A stretch of DNA of 64,000 nt. Origin: Lactarius indigo (Eukaryota; Basidiomycota; Agaricomycetes; Russulales; Russulaceae). The position numbers and the translations under genes were made by a program. The notes under the pieces are model-generated. The model had not been told where the DNA came from. It searched no databases and was given only the letters and a program-made list of their open reading frames with translations. The DNA lies in assembly GCA_025766275.1 (NCBI GenBank), contig JAFKAC010000004.1, positions 124,001-188,000 on the forward strand, read 5' to 3'. Below, piece by piece: positions 52,501 through 64,000 of the stretch; positions within the stretch are counted from its first letter, which is position 1, and each line of letters begins with the position of its first letter.

Positions 52501-55500
52501 CAGAGATGAGCCCTGACAGCACAGCTATATGCCAATGAGAAGTTGAAGTATCAGGACATCCATCCTACATACGCATGCTTCCCGGGATGTCCGGCGCTAC
52601 AGTACCGTTAGCTGACAGTAAATGAAAGAGCACAGAGAACGTACGCTATGCCGCAGAGTTTCGTAAAATCCCCGCAAAATTCGCAGTTGTACACACACTT
52701 GTGAGTCGTCCGGCAGCTGTGTTCGCCCTCGTGCGGCCGACTACGAACGCAGAGGAGATGACATGATGCGCATTGAGCCTTGCAGAGTTGGCCGTTAGTC
52801 TTCATCTCAATGATTAAGTTGTCGAATCGTCTGCGTAGGCCCTCAATGGCAGCATGTCCACCTTGGAACCTCTCCAGATTTGAGTCTAGCCAACGCCGGA
52901 CATGGTTGACTCGCGAGTTGATCAGCCCGTTTAGGTAAGAAGCGAGTCCTTCTATCCACTCAGAGTCGGGCATGGATTGTCGCGGTGTTTCAAAAGACTC
53001 CAATAGAGAAGAATGATACTTCTCAATCTCGTTTGGTTGGAGTTGCTCGCGTTCAGAAACAGCAAAGCGTGCCGGGGTGTAGTCCCATTCCACTGGGAGG
53101 CCGGTGTCAAAGTTCTACGTAGTGGGTCAGATATTTCGTCCGTAATTCGGTTTGTCAGTACGGACCTTCAGGGGTTCGGAGTCCGGACCAATCCCGGAAT
53201 ACCCCGTAGCTACCGCAAACGGAAGGAGGGGAGAGAGTGATTTAGCACGATGCTCGGCCATGGTACCTGTTGTGAGTATGAATAGAATTTACCGATAGAC
53301 GCGAAGAGACGGACGGGAAAGCGCTCCCCAGTCACTAGCCTGGAGGTAGATGCCACGAACATTGGCATTGATAATAGTAAAAATAGAGGGCGCGTACTTT
53401 CAACTTTGCCATAAGGGTCTTGATCGTGTGAAGGAATTCTCTCGCAGCCGGATGCGAGACCTTCTGTAGGTCGAGCTGCATTTTGAGTGTCGCGAACAAC
53501 TCGTAGAAGTCTCTAGTAGACTCCATCACAGGCCATGGTATGATGTCTAATTTCCCTCCGTGGAGGCGAGAGATAAAATTGGCGTCTTGCTCTTGCTGCA
53601 CGATCTGCTGGAGCCCGAGAAAAAACCTACGAACGGCGACTTGAGCGGGAAGTCACAATGGATCGTACGAATTACTGACTCGCGAGCGATTTCAATTTTA
53701 TCAGCTTCCACGACATCCTGCGAGCGAGGTCAAATGGCATGGCGGCAATCGTCTCCAGGCACTCACCTCGATGGCTATGACAAGCTTTGACTGGAAGAGG
53801 GTCGGGTTGGCCGCAGGGTCTAAGAATGACGAACTGGACTGGAATGGCTGGAACAGCCCACTGATATCTCGGCTAAATGCGAAATTGTTGCGGAAGAGGA
53901 CCTGTGGGCCTTCAGAAAAGGAGATCTCAGCTAAGCTGTGACTTGCTCACGAGATTCGATATTGCCGCGTTAAATAACACCAGAAGAGTATCCTCTTGAG
54001 ACCTTTCAATGCTATCCACTCCTGTAAGGAGATCAGTCACGACGCGAGTTGTACTTGGGATCATCGGGACAACCTATGAACTCGAGCGCCACGATGAGTT
54101 CGTCGTCGGTGGGTGTCGCTGACATCCATACGCCTTCTGTGAACACAATTCAGCAATTTACGCGTCATATACTGCGCAGCTGTACCTGTTGTCCGCTTGG
54201 GACTCTCATCAAATAAAGTATCCACAAGATGGTTTAGCGAAAAGCTCTTCCCTACGGATTGTGGGCCCATCGATGATACGACCTTTACGGGCTGCATGGA
54301 ATCAGTATTTTTGAGCGCGTGGGACAGACGACCACCCGAGAACATACCTTCAAGGCCAAGTACGACTGGAAGATGGACTCGTACCAACCGAACGACAATC
54401 TGTCCACTATTTGGTTGACCTCGGCATCGGGTAGTGACCTTTCAAGCTCCGCAGAAAGGACACCATTCACTAAAGGAACAAACCGGTTCTCGCGACAAAC
54501 GGCAATATGGATAGGAATGAGGCAAAGGAGGTCGACGAGCCACTCCCCGACGCGGTAGCGAGACACCTTCCAGTCCGACTTCAAGAGCACGGTATCTAAG
54601 AATGACCTGAATTGTGCTGTAGTGACCCGAATGCTGCGCAACTCATCTCCCGTGGGCTTTAGTGTCGTCACTTCAAACATATGCGTTAGATGATAGAAGT
54701 AAGAAGCAAAAGGCCGCGTGTGATGATCAGTGATAAATGCCAACGTCTTCCGCTGCCGTTCGCTGCGCGACGTGATAGTACTGCGCCTCACGGCTGCGAG
54801 AACGGGGAAGTGTGTCCAAACCTCAGCATGACAGTCGAGTATACTGTTGTTCCGAGTGTGGCGCGTGCCGCTGTCCCAGGGATATTTGCCTCCCCTCTCT
54901 TTCAATGTGAACTCTGTGACCTTCTTTGTGATGTCGATGACGACGGATTTCACGGCTTGGGAATCGGTATCGAGACCAAGGAAAAAGACGCGTCCTCGGC
55001 TGACCATCGATGTCAAGACTGCGCTCTCAAGAGGAAACTCGGGAACGTCTAAGGCAATCGCCCCAGTAGAGCCAAATGTCTCGCAATGATATGCAGTGAG
55101 TGACGGTCCGGAGTCATGGGTGTGATGAACAAAGAAGTAGGAACCATCTGGTGAGGAGTATATGGCGTTAGGGAGCGATTGGAGTTGAATGGACGCCGGT
55201 CTGGAGTTGTTGTTAAGCAACACATGATCGCGCCTATCAAATAATGAACAACGAACGAACCTAAATTCCAACGTAACAAAGGAAAAGATCCGCGCCTGGG
55301 AACTGGAGTCTACCAACGCGACTTCCTCACTTCCGCAAACGAACGTCATTAGAAGAATCGAAATCTCCGGTTGGCTATAGCAAGGGGCTAGATCGATGAC
55401 GCTCCCCTGCCCCTGTAGCGTCTCGAAAGTCTCATCGAACGCGAACACGTGGAGCTGTAACTGAATGGGCCGCACATCAGAAATCATTACTAAACGACCA

Positions 55501-58500
55501 ACAACACCGCAGTACCTTCGTCGACGCGCAGACGGCCAATACTCGCTTCGCTTCATCAAAGGAAAACAGGACTTTCTGTCCTAGTTTATCACGGTTGAGA
55601 CTTTTGATCGACTTTCCCGGCTGAATAGCCATATCCAACACTGGTAGACGCTCGAGAAAGACGGAGAATCTTTCCGAGCTAGCCAAGACGAGGAGGAGCT
55701 TTTGGTCCTCTAGGAGCTGATAAAAGCTGAGAAAGTATCATGAGATAAAACAACGGTGATCAACGGGGTATATTCGCACGAAAGTTCCGCCCGGAGTGGT
55801 AAATGGAACGACGACGACAAGCGGTCGTTGATCGTAGGAGTCGGAATATATTTAGCATCCAGCTGCATGTTGTGCCTGTCATCGTCCGTCAAGTCCATTA
55901 GGTGAACCCGGAGCTTAATTTGGGGCGGTTGGAGTCCTTCTCGGCGACCAGTAAGTTTATAGCCTAGACCCAGAGCACCTTAGTTCGTAATTTCCATGGA
56001 CCACCAACAGATGACAGACACACCCACGATGCGATACTTCTCCTTCTCTACGTCAATGCGGTCAACGTAAACAGTACTACCTACAATCAACCTCAGCTCT
56101 CAAAAGGATGAGTTAAACTCACGAATTTTGCCGCTCTGCCGACTTTTTATTGATTTCACGAACGAACTTTACGAGCGCGTCGTGCAAGGCCTTCTTTTCC
56201 TCTTCCTCGACTTCGACTTGAATGCGCCTTCTGCGAATTTCCTGCTGCATCGTCAGAACTGCGTGCGTCATCTCGTGTACCACTGCGTCTATCGAGTGCG
56301 ATAGCTCTCTTTGCGCAAGGGTCTTAGCACTCCGCACCGCAAATCGCAAATCTTCATCTTCGGTGCTCTCGAGTCGTTCCAGAAATCGCGAATCGAGCAT
56401 ATTGGCGGCAGCGGTATTTATTCGGTTCTTAAATGACTCCATCCCTCTGGAACTGGACAAGGACGAGACAAAGTGGGCCATGCTGGACTCTTTGGCGCTT
56501 CCACGGGCTTCCTCAAGGAGCCCCAATGCACGCTGATGGTCATGTTCGATAAAGAGAGCCTGGGCCAAAGCGGAGCATGTTTCTGGACGCAGGTGTCCGT
56601 GCTTCTCTTGAAGGTGCCACAACGAGATGACGTCGAACTTCAAAGTTTTGAAGTTCGGGCTCTTCTTCAGTACACCGTCAAAGTTGGCGTTTTTTACATG
56701 GTTTTGAAAGATGCCCTCGAACTCCGGGTAAAGCGTGCGAATGTCGGAAATATTCACAGAGTCTAGCAAAATTATGAGCTATGATGTAAAAGCGGTGGGT
56801 CGAAGGCGTCCCTACTTTCAACCCCCAGCTTGGCATTACCGTGGACTCGCATGCCGAAAGAGAGGTCATCACGACCCAACGACCTGCAGTATAAGTACCA
56901 TCTTCATTAACCGAGGTATTGATACGACCTACGGGAAGATGGTCGACACGTGGTCGACAATTTCCTCACGCAGCACACATCGTAACGAGCCTCCAGTATT
57001 GGCAATGTCTTGAGCGACGGCACTTTTCTTCCACGTCAGCTCTCGCATAAAGGAATCACGAATGTCCAGTTGCGTAATACGCCACTGTTTGCATTGCTCG
57101 GGAAAGAGATCTGATAAAGCTACGCCGACCAGTGTTTGCACTGTATCCTCGTCAAGATCATCTGACAGAACAAGCGCATTGCCTTTCCTGTTGAGATTGT
57201 GAAAGCGTGTCTCAAGAGGTTTTTATACTAGGGCTTACAGCAATTGCGACAGTTTCACCTGATTGTATGAGCGTCGGATGATCGCCTCCGTTCTGACCCG
57301 AAGAGGGATACAAACGGCCGTCAAAAGGCCCTGTACGGTTTCTCCAGGAAGGAGCCGAGGAACGAGGATAGAGGGGTCAACCTCACAATCAGGAGGGACC
57401 TCGCACGACACAATGATACGCGAATTCATCTGTGAAGTTTCAGAGATCGACCGAAGGACGTCAGTGTCGGCGTCACCTGAAATCCAGGACGCGAAACTGG
57501 GTTCTCCTCTTGTTTGTATGTCTTGGCAACCCCAAACTTAAACACCCTACCCGAGCCGCCAATATCTATATCCACAGACTCGGTGTCGCCATCCTCATCA
57601 CCCCAGACTATTGATGCGGAGTAATCGGAGGACAACAGTGCGACGACTTGATCGCACATTTTCGTGAGGTACCTAGCCACAAAACTGTTATAGATGAGAG
57701 AAGCAAGTTATCAAATGATGTTCACCGCATGAATGTCACTCTGTGGCGGCGCACGGAGGATGCTGCTGAGTCATTCCAGGTTGAGTCTTCGGGCCAATAG
57801 ATGACGTAGTGACGCTCATCTGTTGGTTGCATCTCGCTAGCGCTGAGGATGTATAGACCCGAGGAGAGGGACTGTTGGTCACCACCAACGTCACTTGGCG
57901 CGAGTAATAAACGAGCTCTGAGAGCGATGAGAAGTACAGGAGATACGCAAAAACAAATTACACACAATTCCCTATCAACCGCGCCAAGAGACTGCAACAG
58001 GCGCACGATCTCATCTTTGCATCCGTATATACCTAGAGGCTTGATTGCGAGCCGATCGAGTGCCTTTAAATCGATTTTGGTGATGGACGCATAGGCCCCG
58101 GGGGAAATCGCATTGATGAAGCGCTGGAGAGAGTCTTGAGCGACAGCTACTTTATCGACGTTGTGCCAGATGAGCGTCGTGAGGCCATCCCTTCAAGAAG
58201 GTGAAGGGTCCTTACCATATCCATCGCTCCCAGATTCACTGATGAGGTCGAGGAGACGGTACATGCCCTTGACTTGGTCTGCCAAGTCAACAGGAGTCGG
58301 TGCAGGATTATCATTGTTTTTCGCGCGATTACGGTCTCCGTCTGCACAGTTTTTCATCCGTGATTACAGTCGAAGTTGGAACGCTCATCCAAATACCTCG
58401 AGTGTGAGAGGATCCCTGCATTCCGAAATATTGCTTAACGTCTCCATTGGGAGGCGCAGAATGCGAGTCTGTAATGTCCAGAGTAAATAGATTAGAACAA

Positions 58501-58609
58501 CGCAACACTGCCCGAGTTCGGATAATGCAAGTGACGTACTAATGACGTCATGAGTTTCCCACGAATACTTGGCTTGAGTATCGATTACAGGGGGGTCGCT
58601 AGTTGACAT
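49536..58609 (-). CDS. GBP/VLIG-like large GTPase with Cys-rich region and C-terminal vWA domain
   Basis: A ~9-kb gene with many short introns; segments checked by eye splice in phase. In order: an N-terminal part near 58609-55900 with a helical segment at 56119-56769; a region at 55480-54400 leading into WLVDLLCLIPIHIAV; and a GTPase with P-loop GPQSVGKS (about 54245-54270) and EGVWMSATPTDDEL (intron 54137-54185), VDSIERSQEDTLLVLFNAAISNL and HGGKLDIIPWPV. Helices follow (SEWIEGLASYLNGLINSRV), then a large Cys/His-rich zone (52750-51150; CASCHLLCVRSR). The vWA domain has MIDAS VIDRSSSMS (about 50560-50650) and GSGTNFAAAI, then AETFLGIAESLRKPRG and TAG at 49536-49538. I recall the same architecture in other mushroom genomes. 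The fold matches interferon-inducible and very large GTPases; the fungal role is unknown. The start is uncertain: an ATG at 58725 is possible but needs a 29-nt intron. Confidence 0.82.
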
Positions 58610-59363
58610 GATCACTGTCAAGCCACAAACGACAAAAACTTACCAGTGATACCAAAAGGAACAGAATCCGTAGGCAGGGAACGGTCCAAGAGGTTAGGCG
58701 GTGAGGGTGATGTATTTGGATCCATGAGGGTAAGCGAGAGGGTAAGCGAACGAAGGCGGGGACACGCTTGCAGAGCCACGAGATTTAAAGTGTCCTCAGA
58801 CGTTCATGATCGGTTCGAATGGAAGATTCTCTGGCGGCAAGATAAGGATAACACGGGGCGGACACCAAGTTTCGCCCATGTGTCAACGAGTGGGGGCAAT
58901 ATCACGAACAGGACTCAGAGACCCCCGATTTCGTGTTTGGGGGGCTCAAGTCAGGCGTAAGCCTATTACGAAGAGATTGTGCATTGGTTCTAAAATGGCA
59001 TCATTAATTTTTCCAAAAGGGCACAGTTAAGGATCCATCAAGTATCCGGGAACCAGGTGGTTGTCAGGCCCGTGGCGGGCCTTTCAATCAACCTCTCCGA
59101 TTCTGTCCTGTGCCCACGTGAGGTGGTTATATTAGTGCCACACCAATCCATTCTGGCTTCGAAACTTAGAAGCTGTCAATAAATCAAATGGAAGGATCGT
59201 GATACTGCGGCGTACAACCACAACTGTACATTCCTCAGCTGCCCAGATTTTCAATTGATTGTCATGACTTACTTCGGTGCAACCCCATCAAGATGGTTAT
59301 AGTTCTAGGCCTATCTTCGTATATCTCAAGTTTCCGTGACCGTTGTGATGTCATTCATCACTA
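58610..59363. other. Upstream flank of the GTPase gene
   Basis: Includes a possible alternative first exon (MDPNTSPSPPNLLDRS, from 58725 on the minus strand). Otherwise nothing recognisable as coding. Confidence 0.4.
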
Positions 59364-59636
59364 GTGTGGCACTTGAGACTGACAACTAGGCGATCCGCAT
59401 GCCTTGTAGTTGCGCAGGGTCTCCGTGTCATGATACTTGGGCTGTTAATGAATTATTTTGAGAAACGATACAGAAACAATGAGAGATTTGTTGCCCAAGA
59501 ATGCCAGGGAAATCTCCCGAACACCATCACTAAGAGCGTATCGCCTGAGTGGGTCAGTAGCTGGTCAGGTGACGAGTTTTCCGAAGGGGCGAGTTCAGTC
59601 GGTCGGCAAGCGAGAGCGCGAAGTACACGGCCAAAC
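59364..59636 (-). repeat. Truncated second copy of LTR-E
   Basis: Closely matches 39516-39585 joined to 45192-45415, with no copia element at the corresponding site (near 59420), so it is a paralogous empty site. Similarity stops near GCGAAGTA (59625-59632). Confidence 0.8.
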
Positions 59637-60085
59637 GGTGAAACCGTCCTGAGGTTGCCCTGGCCAAAAACTACCGCGTTTTCGATCAGATTCGCTTTGT
59701 AATTAGTGAATGCAACCAACGCAGTTTTGATATTGTAATACCTATGGTCTGACTTCGAATTGAACATCACATGGGGACCGGGTCGACCCGAGGATCTACC
59801 ATTTTCAGCAGGTGCTTTACATCGAGTCGTGCCTACATCAGCAAGACACAATCTTACTAGACATTCCTATTGCGACTAAAATGACTAGATTTACCTAGCG
59901 TTACTAGCACTTGTCATTCTAGTAACACTAGAGATCTTGAGGGTATTCTAGTACTTATAGTAAGCGTTCTAGTATTTATAGTAAGAATTCTAGTAATACT
60001 AGTTTCACGGTCTATTGCTATGTAACTTTAGAGTTTCTAGTAATTCTGTTTTAAACTCTAGCCACGCTAGGCCACGCTAGTAATA
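59637..60085. other. CTAG-rich patch, no gene
   Basis: From about 59875 to 60110 the tetramer CTAG occurs some 15 times, often as TTCTAGTA or GCTAGTA. No coding frame is supported. Confidence 0.5.
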
Positions 60086-60349
60086 TTACGATCTATCACT
60101 AGCTGTCACTAGCTCAGCTACCTTGCCGCCCATAACTTTGGCCTTGTCATTGATGCTCTCCAATTTACTGTCAACTACTCTCACGTCATCGTGGACAATG
60201 TGTGTGACCTTCAGGACCTCTACAAGCGCCATTAGGGCCTCCTCTTGCGCCAATTGGTCTAGCTTCTCGACCGCATCCCCCAGATCAGTCCTCCTGTTAC
60301 ACTTGTACTGGGCATAGTGTCCGACTTGGACGGTACTGTGGGAACACAA
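60086..60349 (-). pseudogene. Fragment like the N-terminal linker of fungal NACHT/NLR proteins
   Basis: A short frame includes AVEKLDQLAQEEALMALVEV and LKVTHIVHDDVRVVDSKLE. This heptad-like segment resembles what I know from the region before the NACHT domain in many mushroom NLR proteins. No P-loop follows, and flanking frames are closed, so it is at most a remnant. Confidence 0.35.
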
Positions 60350-61839
60350 TGCCCCAAATCGTCAGCCAACTTACGGGGAGGCAACTACAGCCAAGGCATC
60401 CCCTAGTTGACAAAGGTACTGGCAGCCTTCTATCAAACAGAAGTACTGAGAGGCAGAGAATGGCAGATAAGAGGGGAAAGGGGAATGAGCAGACAGCCCA
60501 AAGGGGTGGCAAACAGCCCAGCTCAAAAGATGAAGGGAACGCCGCAAACAGCAGGTACAATTCCACGAAATCTCAAGCTAAGGAGTTGGGGATACAAGCT
60601 ACCCTACTTATACCTTAGCCATCATAAAGTTCAAACTCAGAAACCCTAATACAACGATCCTAGGGTGAGTAATCGTACAGTAAGAGTGTCATCGAGAATG
60701 TGTAAGTATCAGTCAGCATACAGTCGGTCAACCAATCAGAATAGAGCATCAGTCATCCTTATCGTAACAGTGTAATCGTCTATGAGTAATCCACAGTCAG
60801 CATCAGTCATCAGGTACCACACATCAGTCAGCCAGGCACAAGCTCATCTGGACTCTTCCGGTGCATTCTAGCCAGGTCACATGCCGGGGTCACATGATGG
60901 GCGGTTTTGATATTGCTTTTATCCAGGCCGGTGGAACCTGCAGTTCTGTGTATCATTGCAGAAGGTCCAATGATATCGCGGGCTGGGGCACTCATCTCTT
61001 GATTTGCAGCTTATCTCAGCCTTTTCTTCATCATCCTCTTCTTCCTCATGGGATTGTGTTCGTCGTATTGCTGTTTGTTGAGGTTGTGAGGGCAAAACCG
61101 TAACACCTCCCGTCCGAGTTCTTCAGTAAACTTTCTACATTCAATCCACGGGGATCGAGAGACAACCAATTGGAAACTCCCTTGTAGATCCCCACCTGAG
61201 TTCTTTCGTTGCAATCCCAAAGATCATAAGCATATCGCAAATTTGCAACAGCACACGCCCATGAGTCATAACTACTGTAGCATGCATTTGCTCATGACTA
61301 CGAATTGTTCAGGTGCTATGAGGAAAGGGCATAAGCTGCCATTCCTAACTAACTCACCAGTACAGGTTGATAGGTGTGATAGAATCGTTGTAAGCTCAGG
61401 CTGCTCATCTATGGCAGTGCATCTACCCAGAAAGGCTGTCCTGAACCTATCAATGAAGCAAGAGCGAACGGCAGGGGTGGTGAACGAGCCCATGACGCAG
61501 ATTTGGGTCATTGTACTCGGCAGAGCCCACGTGACAATTTCACGAGCGCATCGGCAAAGCCCACGTGGGCCCATTGTGTGACTTAAGCGCATATAGATGT
61601 ATGGGCCCATGAATATGTATTCTGTATAGGCATCGTATGGGCCAACCAAACACATATAGGGAAACTGCACAAGGTCCATGTATAGGCCCAGGACAAATGG
61701 GGGGTATCTGGCAATGAGCTTGTATTGGCCCAGAATTAAATTGCAATGTCATTGACAATATACACGTATGGGCCCATAGGACTGGCATTTGCTGCTGCCG
61801 ATGCAATTGTAATGGCCCAGGGCAAGCAGGAAAGCTGCC
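60350..61839. other. No confident gene
   Basis: Short frames only. The minus-strand frame at about 61272-61560 (TAFLGRCTAIDEQPELTTILSHL) looks protein-like but has no family I can name and runs into repeat sequence. CAGTCA/GCATCAGTC-type simple repeats lie at 60690-60840. Confidence 0.35.
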
Positions 61840-63495
61840 GAACAAGAGCTTTGTGTAGGCCGATGATGTGCACATAAGACCAAGCTTGTGCTGTTGCCGA
61901 TGATATTGTGATGGCCCATAGCAGGTGGCGACAGCTGCCGAACATATATCTCGTGTGGGCCCATGGCAGCCATGTGTATATTCTGCCAACTAGCTTGTAT
62001 TGGCCTACGATGGTCACTTGTATATTCTGCCGATGAGCTCGCATTGGCCCAATTCAACCTATCATGCATCTGACAATATACATGTCTGGGCCCATAGGAA
62101 GGCATTTGTGCTACTGCCAATTAGCTTGTAATGGCCCACAGTAGGTAGCGACGGCTGCCGAGCATATATCTCGTGTGGGCCCATGGCAGCCATGCGCGTA
62201 TTCTGCCAACTAGCTTGTATTGGCCTACGATGGCCACTTGTATATTCTGCCGATGAGCTCGCATTGGCCCAATTCAACCTATCATGTATCTGACAATATA
62301 CATGTCTGGGCCCATAGGAAGGCATTTGTGCTACTGCCAATTAGCTCGTAATGGCCCGCAGTAGGTAGCGACGGCTGCCGAACATATATCTCGTGTGGGC
62401 CCATGGCAGCCATGTGCGTATTCTGCCAACTAGCTTGTATTGGCCTACGATGGCCACTTGTATATTCTGCCGATGAGCTCGCATTGGCCCAATTCAACCT
62501 ATCATGTATCTGACAATATACATGTCTGGGCCCATAGGAAGGCATTTGTGCTACTGCCAATTAGCTCGTAATGGCCCGCAGTAGGTAGCGATGGCTGCCA
62601 AACATATATCTCGTGTGGGCCCATGGCAGCCATGCGCGTATTCTGCCAACTAGCTTGTATTGGCCTACGATGGCCACTTGTATATTCTGCCGATGAGCTC
62701 GCATTGGCCCAATTCAACCTATCATGTATCTGACAATATACATGTCTGGGCCCATAGGAAGGCATTTGTGCTACTGCCAATTAGCTCGTAATGGCCCGCA
62801 GTAGGTAGCGACGGCTGCCGAACATATATCTCGTGTGGGCCCATGGCAGCCATGTGCGTATTCTGCCAACTAGCTTGTATTGGCCTACGATGGCCACTTG
62901 TATATTCTGCCGATGAGCTCGCATTGGCCCAATTCAACCTATCATGTATCTGACAATATACATGTCTGGGCCCATAGGAAGGCATTTGTGCTACTGCCAA
63001 TTAGCTCGTAATGGCCCACAGTAGGTAGCGACGGCTGCCGAGCATATATCTCGTGTGGGCCCATGGCAGCCATGCGCGTATTCTGCCAACTAGCTTGTAT
63101 TGGCCTACGATGGCCACTTGTATATTCTGCCGACGAGCTCGCACTGGCCCAATTCAACCTATCATGCATCTGACAATATACATGTCTGGGCCCATAGGAA
63201 GGCATTTGTGCTACTGCCAATTAGCTTGTAATGGCCCACAGTAGGTAGCGACGGCTGCCGAGCATATATCTCGTGTGGGCCCATGGCAGCCATGCATGTA
63301 TTCTGCCAACTAGCTTGTATTGGCCTACGATGGCCACTTGTATATTCTGCCGATGAGCTCGCATTCAACCTATCATGTATCTGACAATATGCATGTCTGG
63401 GCCCATAGGAAGGCATTTGTGCTACTGCCGATTAGCTCGTAATGGCCCACAGTAGGTAGCGACGGCTGCTGAACATATATCTCGTGTGGGCCCAT
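61840..63495. repeat. 220-bp tandem satellite (about seven units)
   Basis: The anchor TCGTGTGGGCCCAT recurs at 61951, 62171, 62391, 62611, 62831, 63051 and 63271 (exactly 220 bp apart), and at 63482 after a unit about 9 bp shorter. A more diverged unit lies just upstream (61700-61940). Each unit holds two GGGCCCAT sites and several TGGCC(C/T) motifs in internal subrepeats. The six near-identical 92-residue minus-strand frames rotate phase with the 220-bp period and are not genes. Confidence 0.93.
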
Positions 63496-63568
63496 AATCG
63501 GCATGTATGATTGATGCTGATGAACCTGATTACACTCGCAATAGCCACAGGGTCTACTTGAACTATAG

Positions 63569-64000
63569 TTATGGCATGAGATCATAGCTCTTTCCATCAT
63601 ACATGGTATTTAGAGTCTTCTGGCCGTCATGAAGCCGCACAATTTCCTGCCAAAGCATCTCAAGGACCCTCTCATGTGTCTCACATCTCGATTTCAGGTC
63701 CTCAATCATCTTGTCTTGCCCCTCGCATCTACTTTTCAGAGCCTGGACCTCTTTTTCTAGGTCTCTGACGACACTATTGTTGTCTTCGCCTCGAACTGAC
63801 AGTATGCACGATGAGTGTAAAACCAGATGTAAACTTCAGTGAACACACATGAGATTGCTGGCTCATTGCCTTCCTCCCTGCTTTCATCGGCGTTCTCTTC
63901 TTGGGGCGAAGGCTTGTCCTTTATAAACACTGTCTTGGACTGCTTCCCCTCGTCCCTGACATTTGGCCCATCTCCCTTTGGCGGGTTTGTGTGCTTAGCC
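63569..64000 (-). CDS. 3' end of a gene for a coiled-coil protein (partial)
   Basis: Minus-strand exons from the right edge to 63849 and 63795-63569, joined through a 53-nt GT-AG intron (63796-63848). The product has a charged Lys/Pro/Glu-rich stretch (VRDEGKQSKTVFIKDKPSPQEE), then a heptad-rich segment (VRDLEKEVQALKSRCEGQDK; IEDLKSRCETHERVLEML) and ends MYDGKSYDLMP. The 5' part lies outside. No family recognised beyond the coiled coil. Confidence 0.65.

Noticed and set aside
62062..63220. Six tandem near-identical 92-residue proteins on the minus strand
   Set aside because: The 220-bp satellite is not a multiple of three, each frame overlaps the next unit, and there is no gene context.

Overview
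The window is repeat-dense DNA from a filamentous basidiomycete, most likely an Agaricomycete. The evidence is the many 48-70 nt GT-AG introns, chromodomain-type Ty3/gypsy elements, a KDZ transposase with a CxC2-type cysteine cluster, and a GBP-like GTPase/vWA gene of a type I know from mushroom-forming fungi. No bacterial features were seen.

Positions 1-38652 are a nest of mobile elements built around one old gypsy element, Gypsy-A2 (minus strand). Its gag is cut at 12070/35603 by a complete KDZ-class DNA transposon (12071-35602). This has ~288-bp terminal inverted repeats (TIRs), a 7-bp target duplication, sub-terminal repeat arrays, four cargo genes and an intact 11-exon transposase (30785-34724). 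The KDZ element was itself hit by a very young chromovirus, Gypsy-B2 (22293-30308; LTRs identical by eye, TSD CCCAG), which splits a small cargo ORF. Left of the KDZ element, Gypsy-A2 is interrupted by Gypsy-B1 (4764-11309), whose leader was invaded by Gypsy-A1 (1-4763). Two solo LTRs with perfect 5-bp TSDs lie in the right part of Gypsy-A2.

Positions 39516-45862 hold an old copia-related LTR split by a dead Ty1/copia element (39586-45191). From 45903 on, single-copy-looking genes appear: a TMEM242-like membrane protein (minus), a one-exon Tom70 fragment, and a ~9-kb multi-exon gene for a GBP/VLIG-like GTPase with a C-terminal vWA domain (49536-58609, minus). Beyond 59 kb come another LTR relic, a CTAG-rich patch, a degenerate NLR-N-terminus-like fragment, a 220-bp satellite, and the 3' end of a coiled-coil gene.

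The most interesting material is the KDZ element as a mobile multigene unit with 33-bp higher-order arrays, and the transcript starts of the gypsy LTRs. The two families that can be tested carry a hairpin ~35 nt after the TATA box whose sequence is complementary to the primer-binding site, which suggests Tf1-like self-priming. Gag/pol junctions support -1 frameshifting, and several inactivating changes look like CpG deamination.
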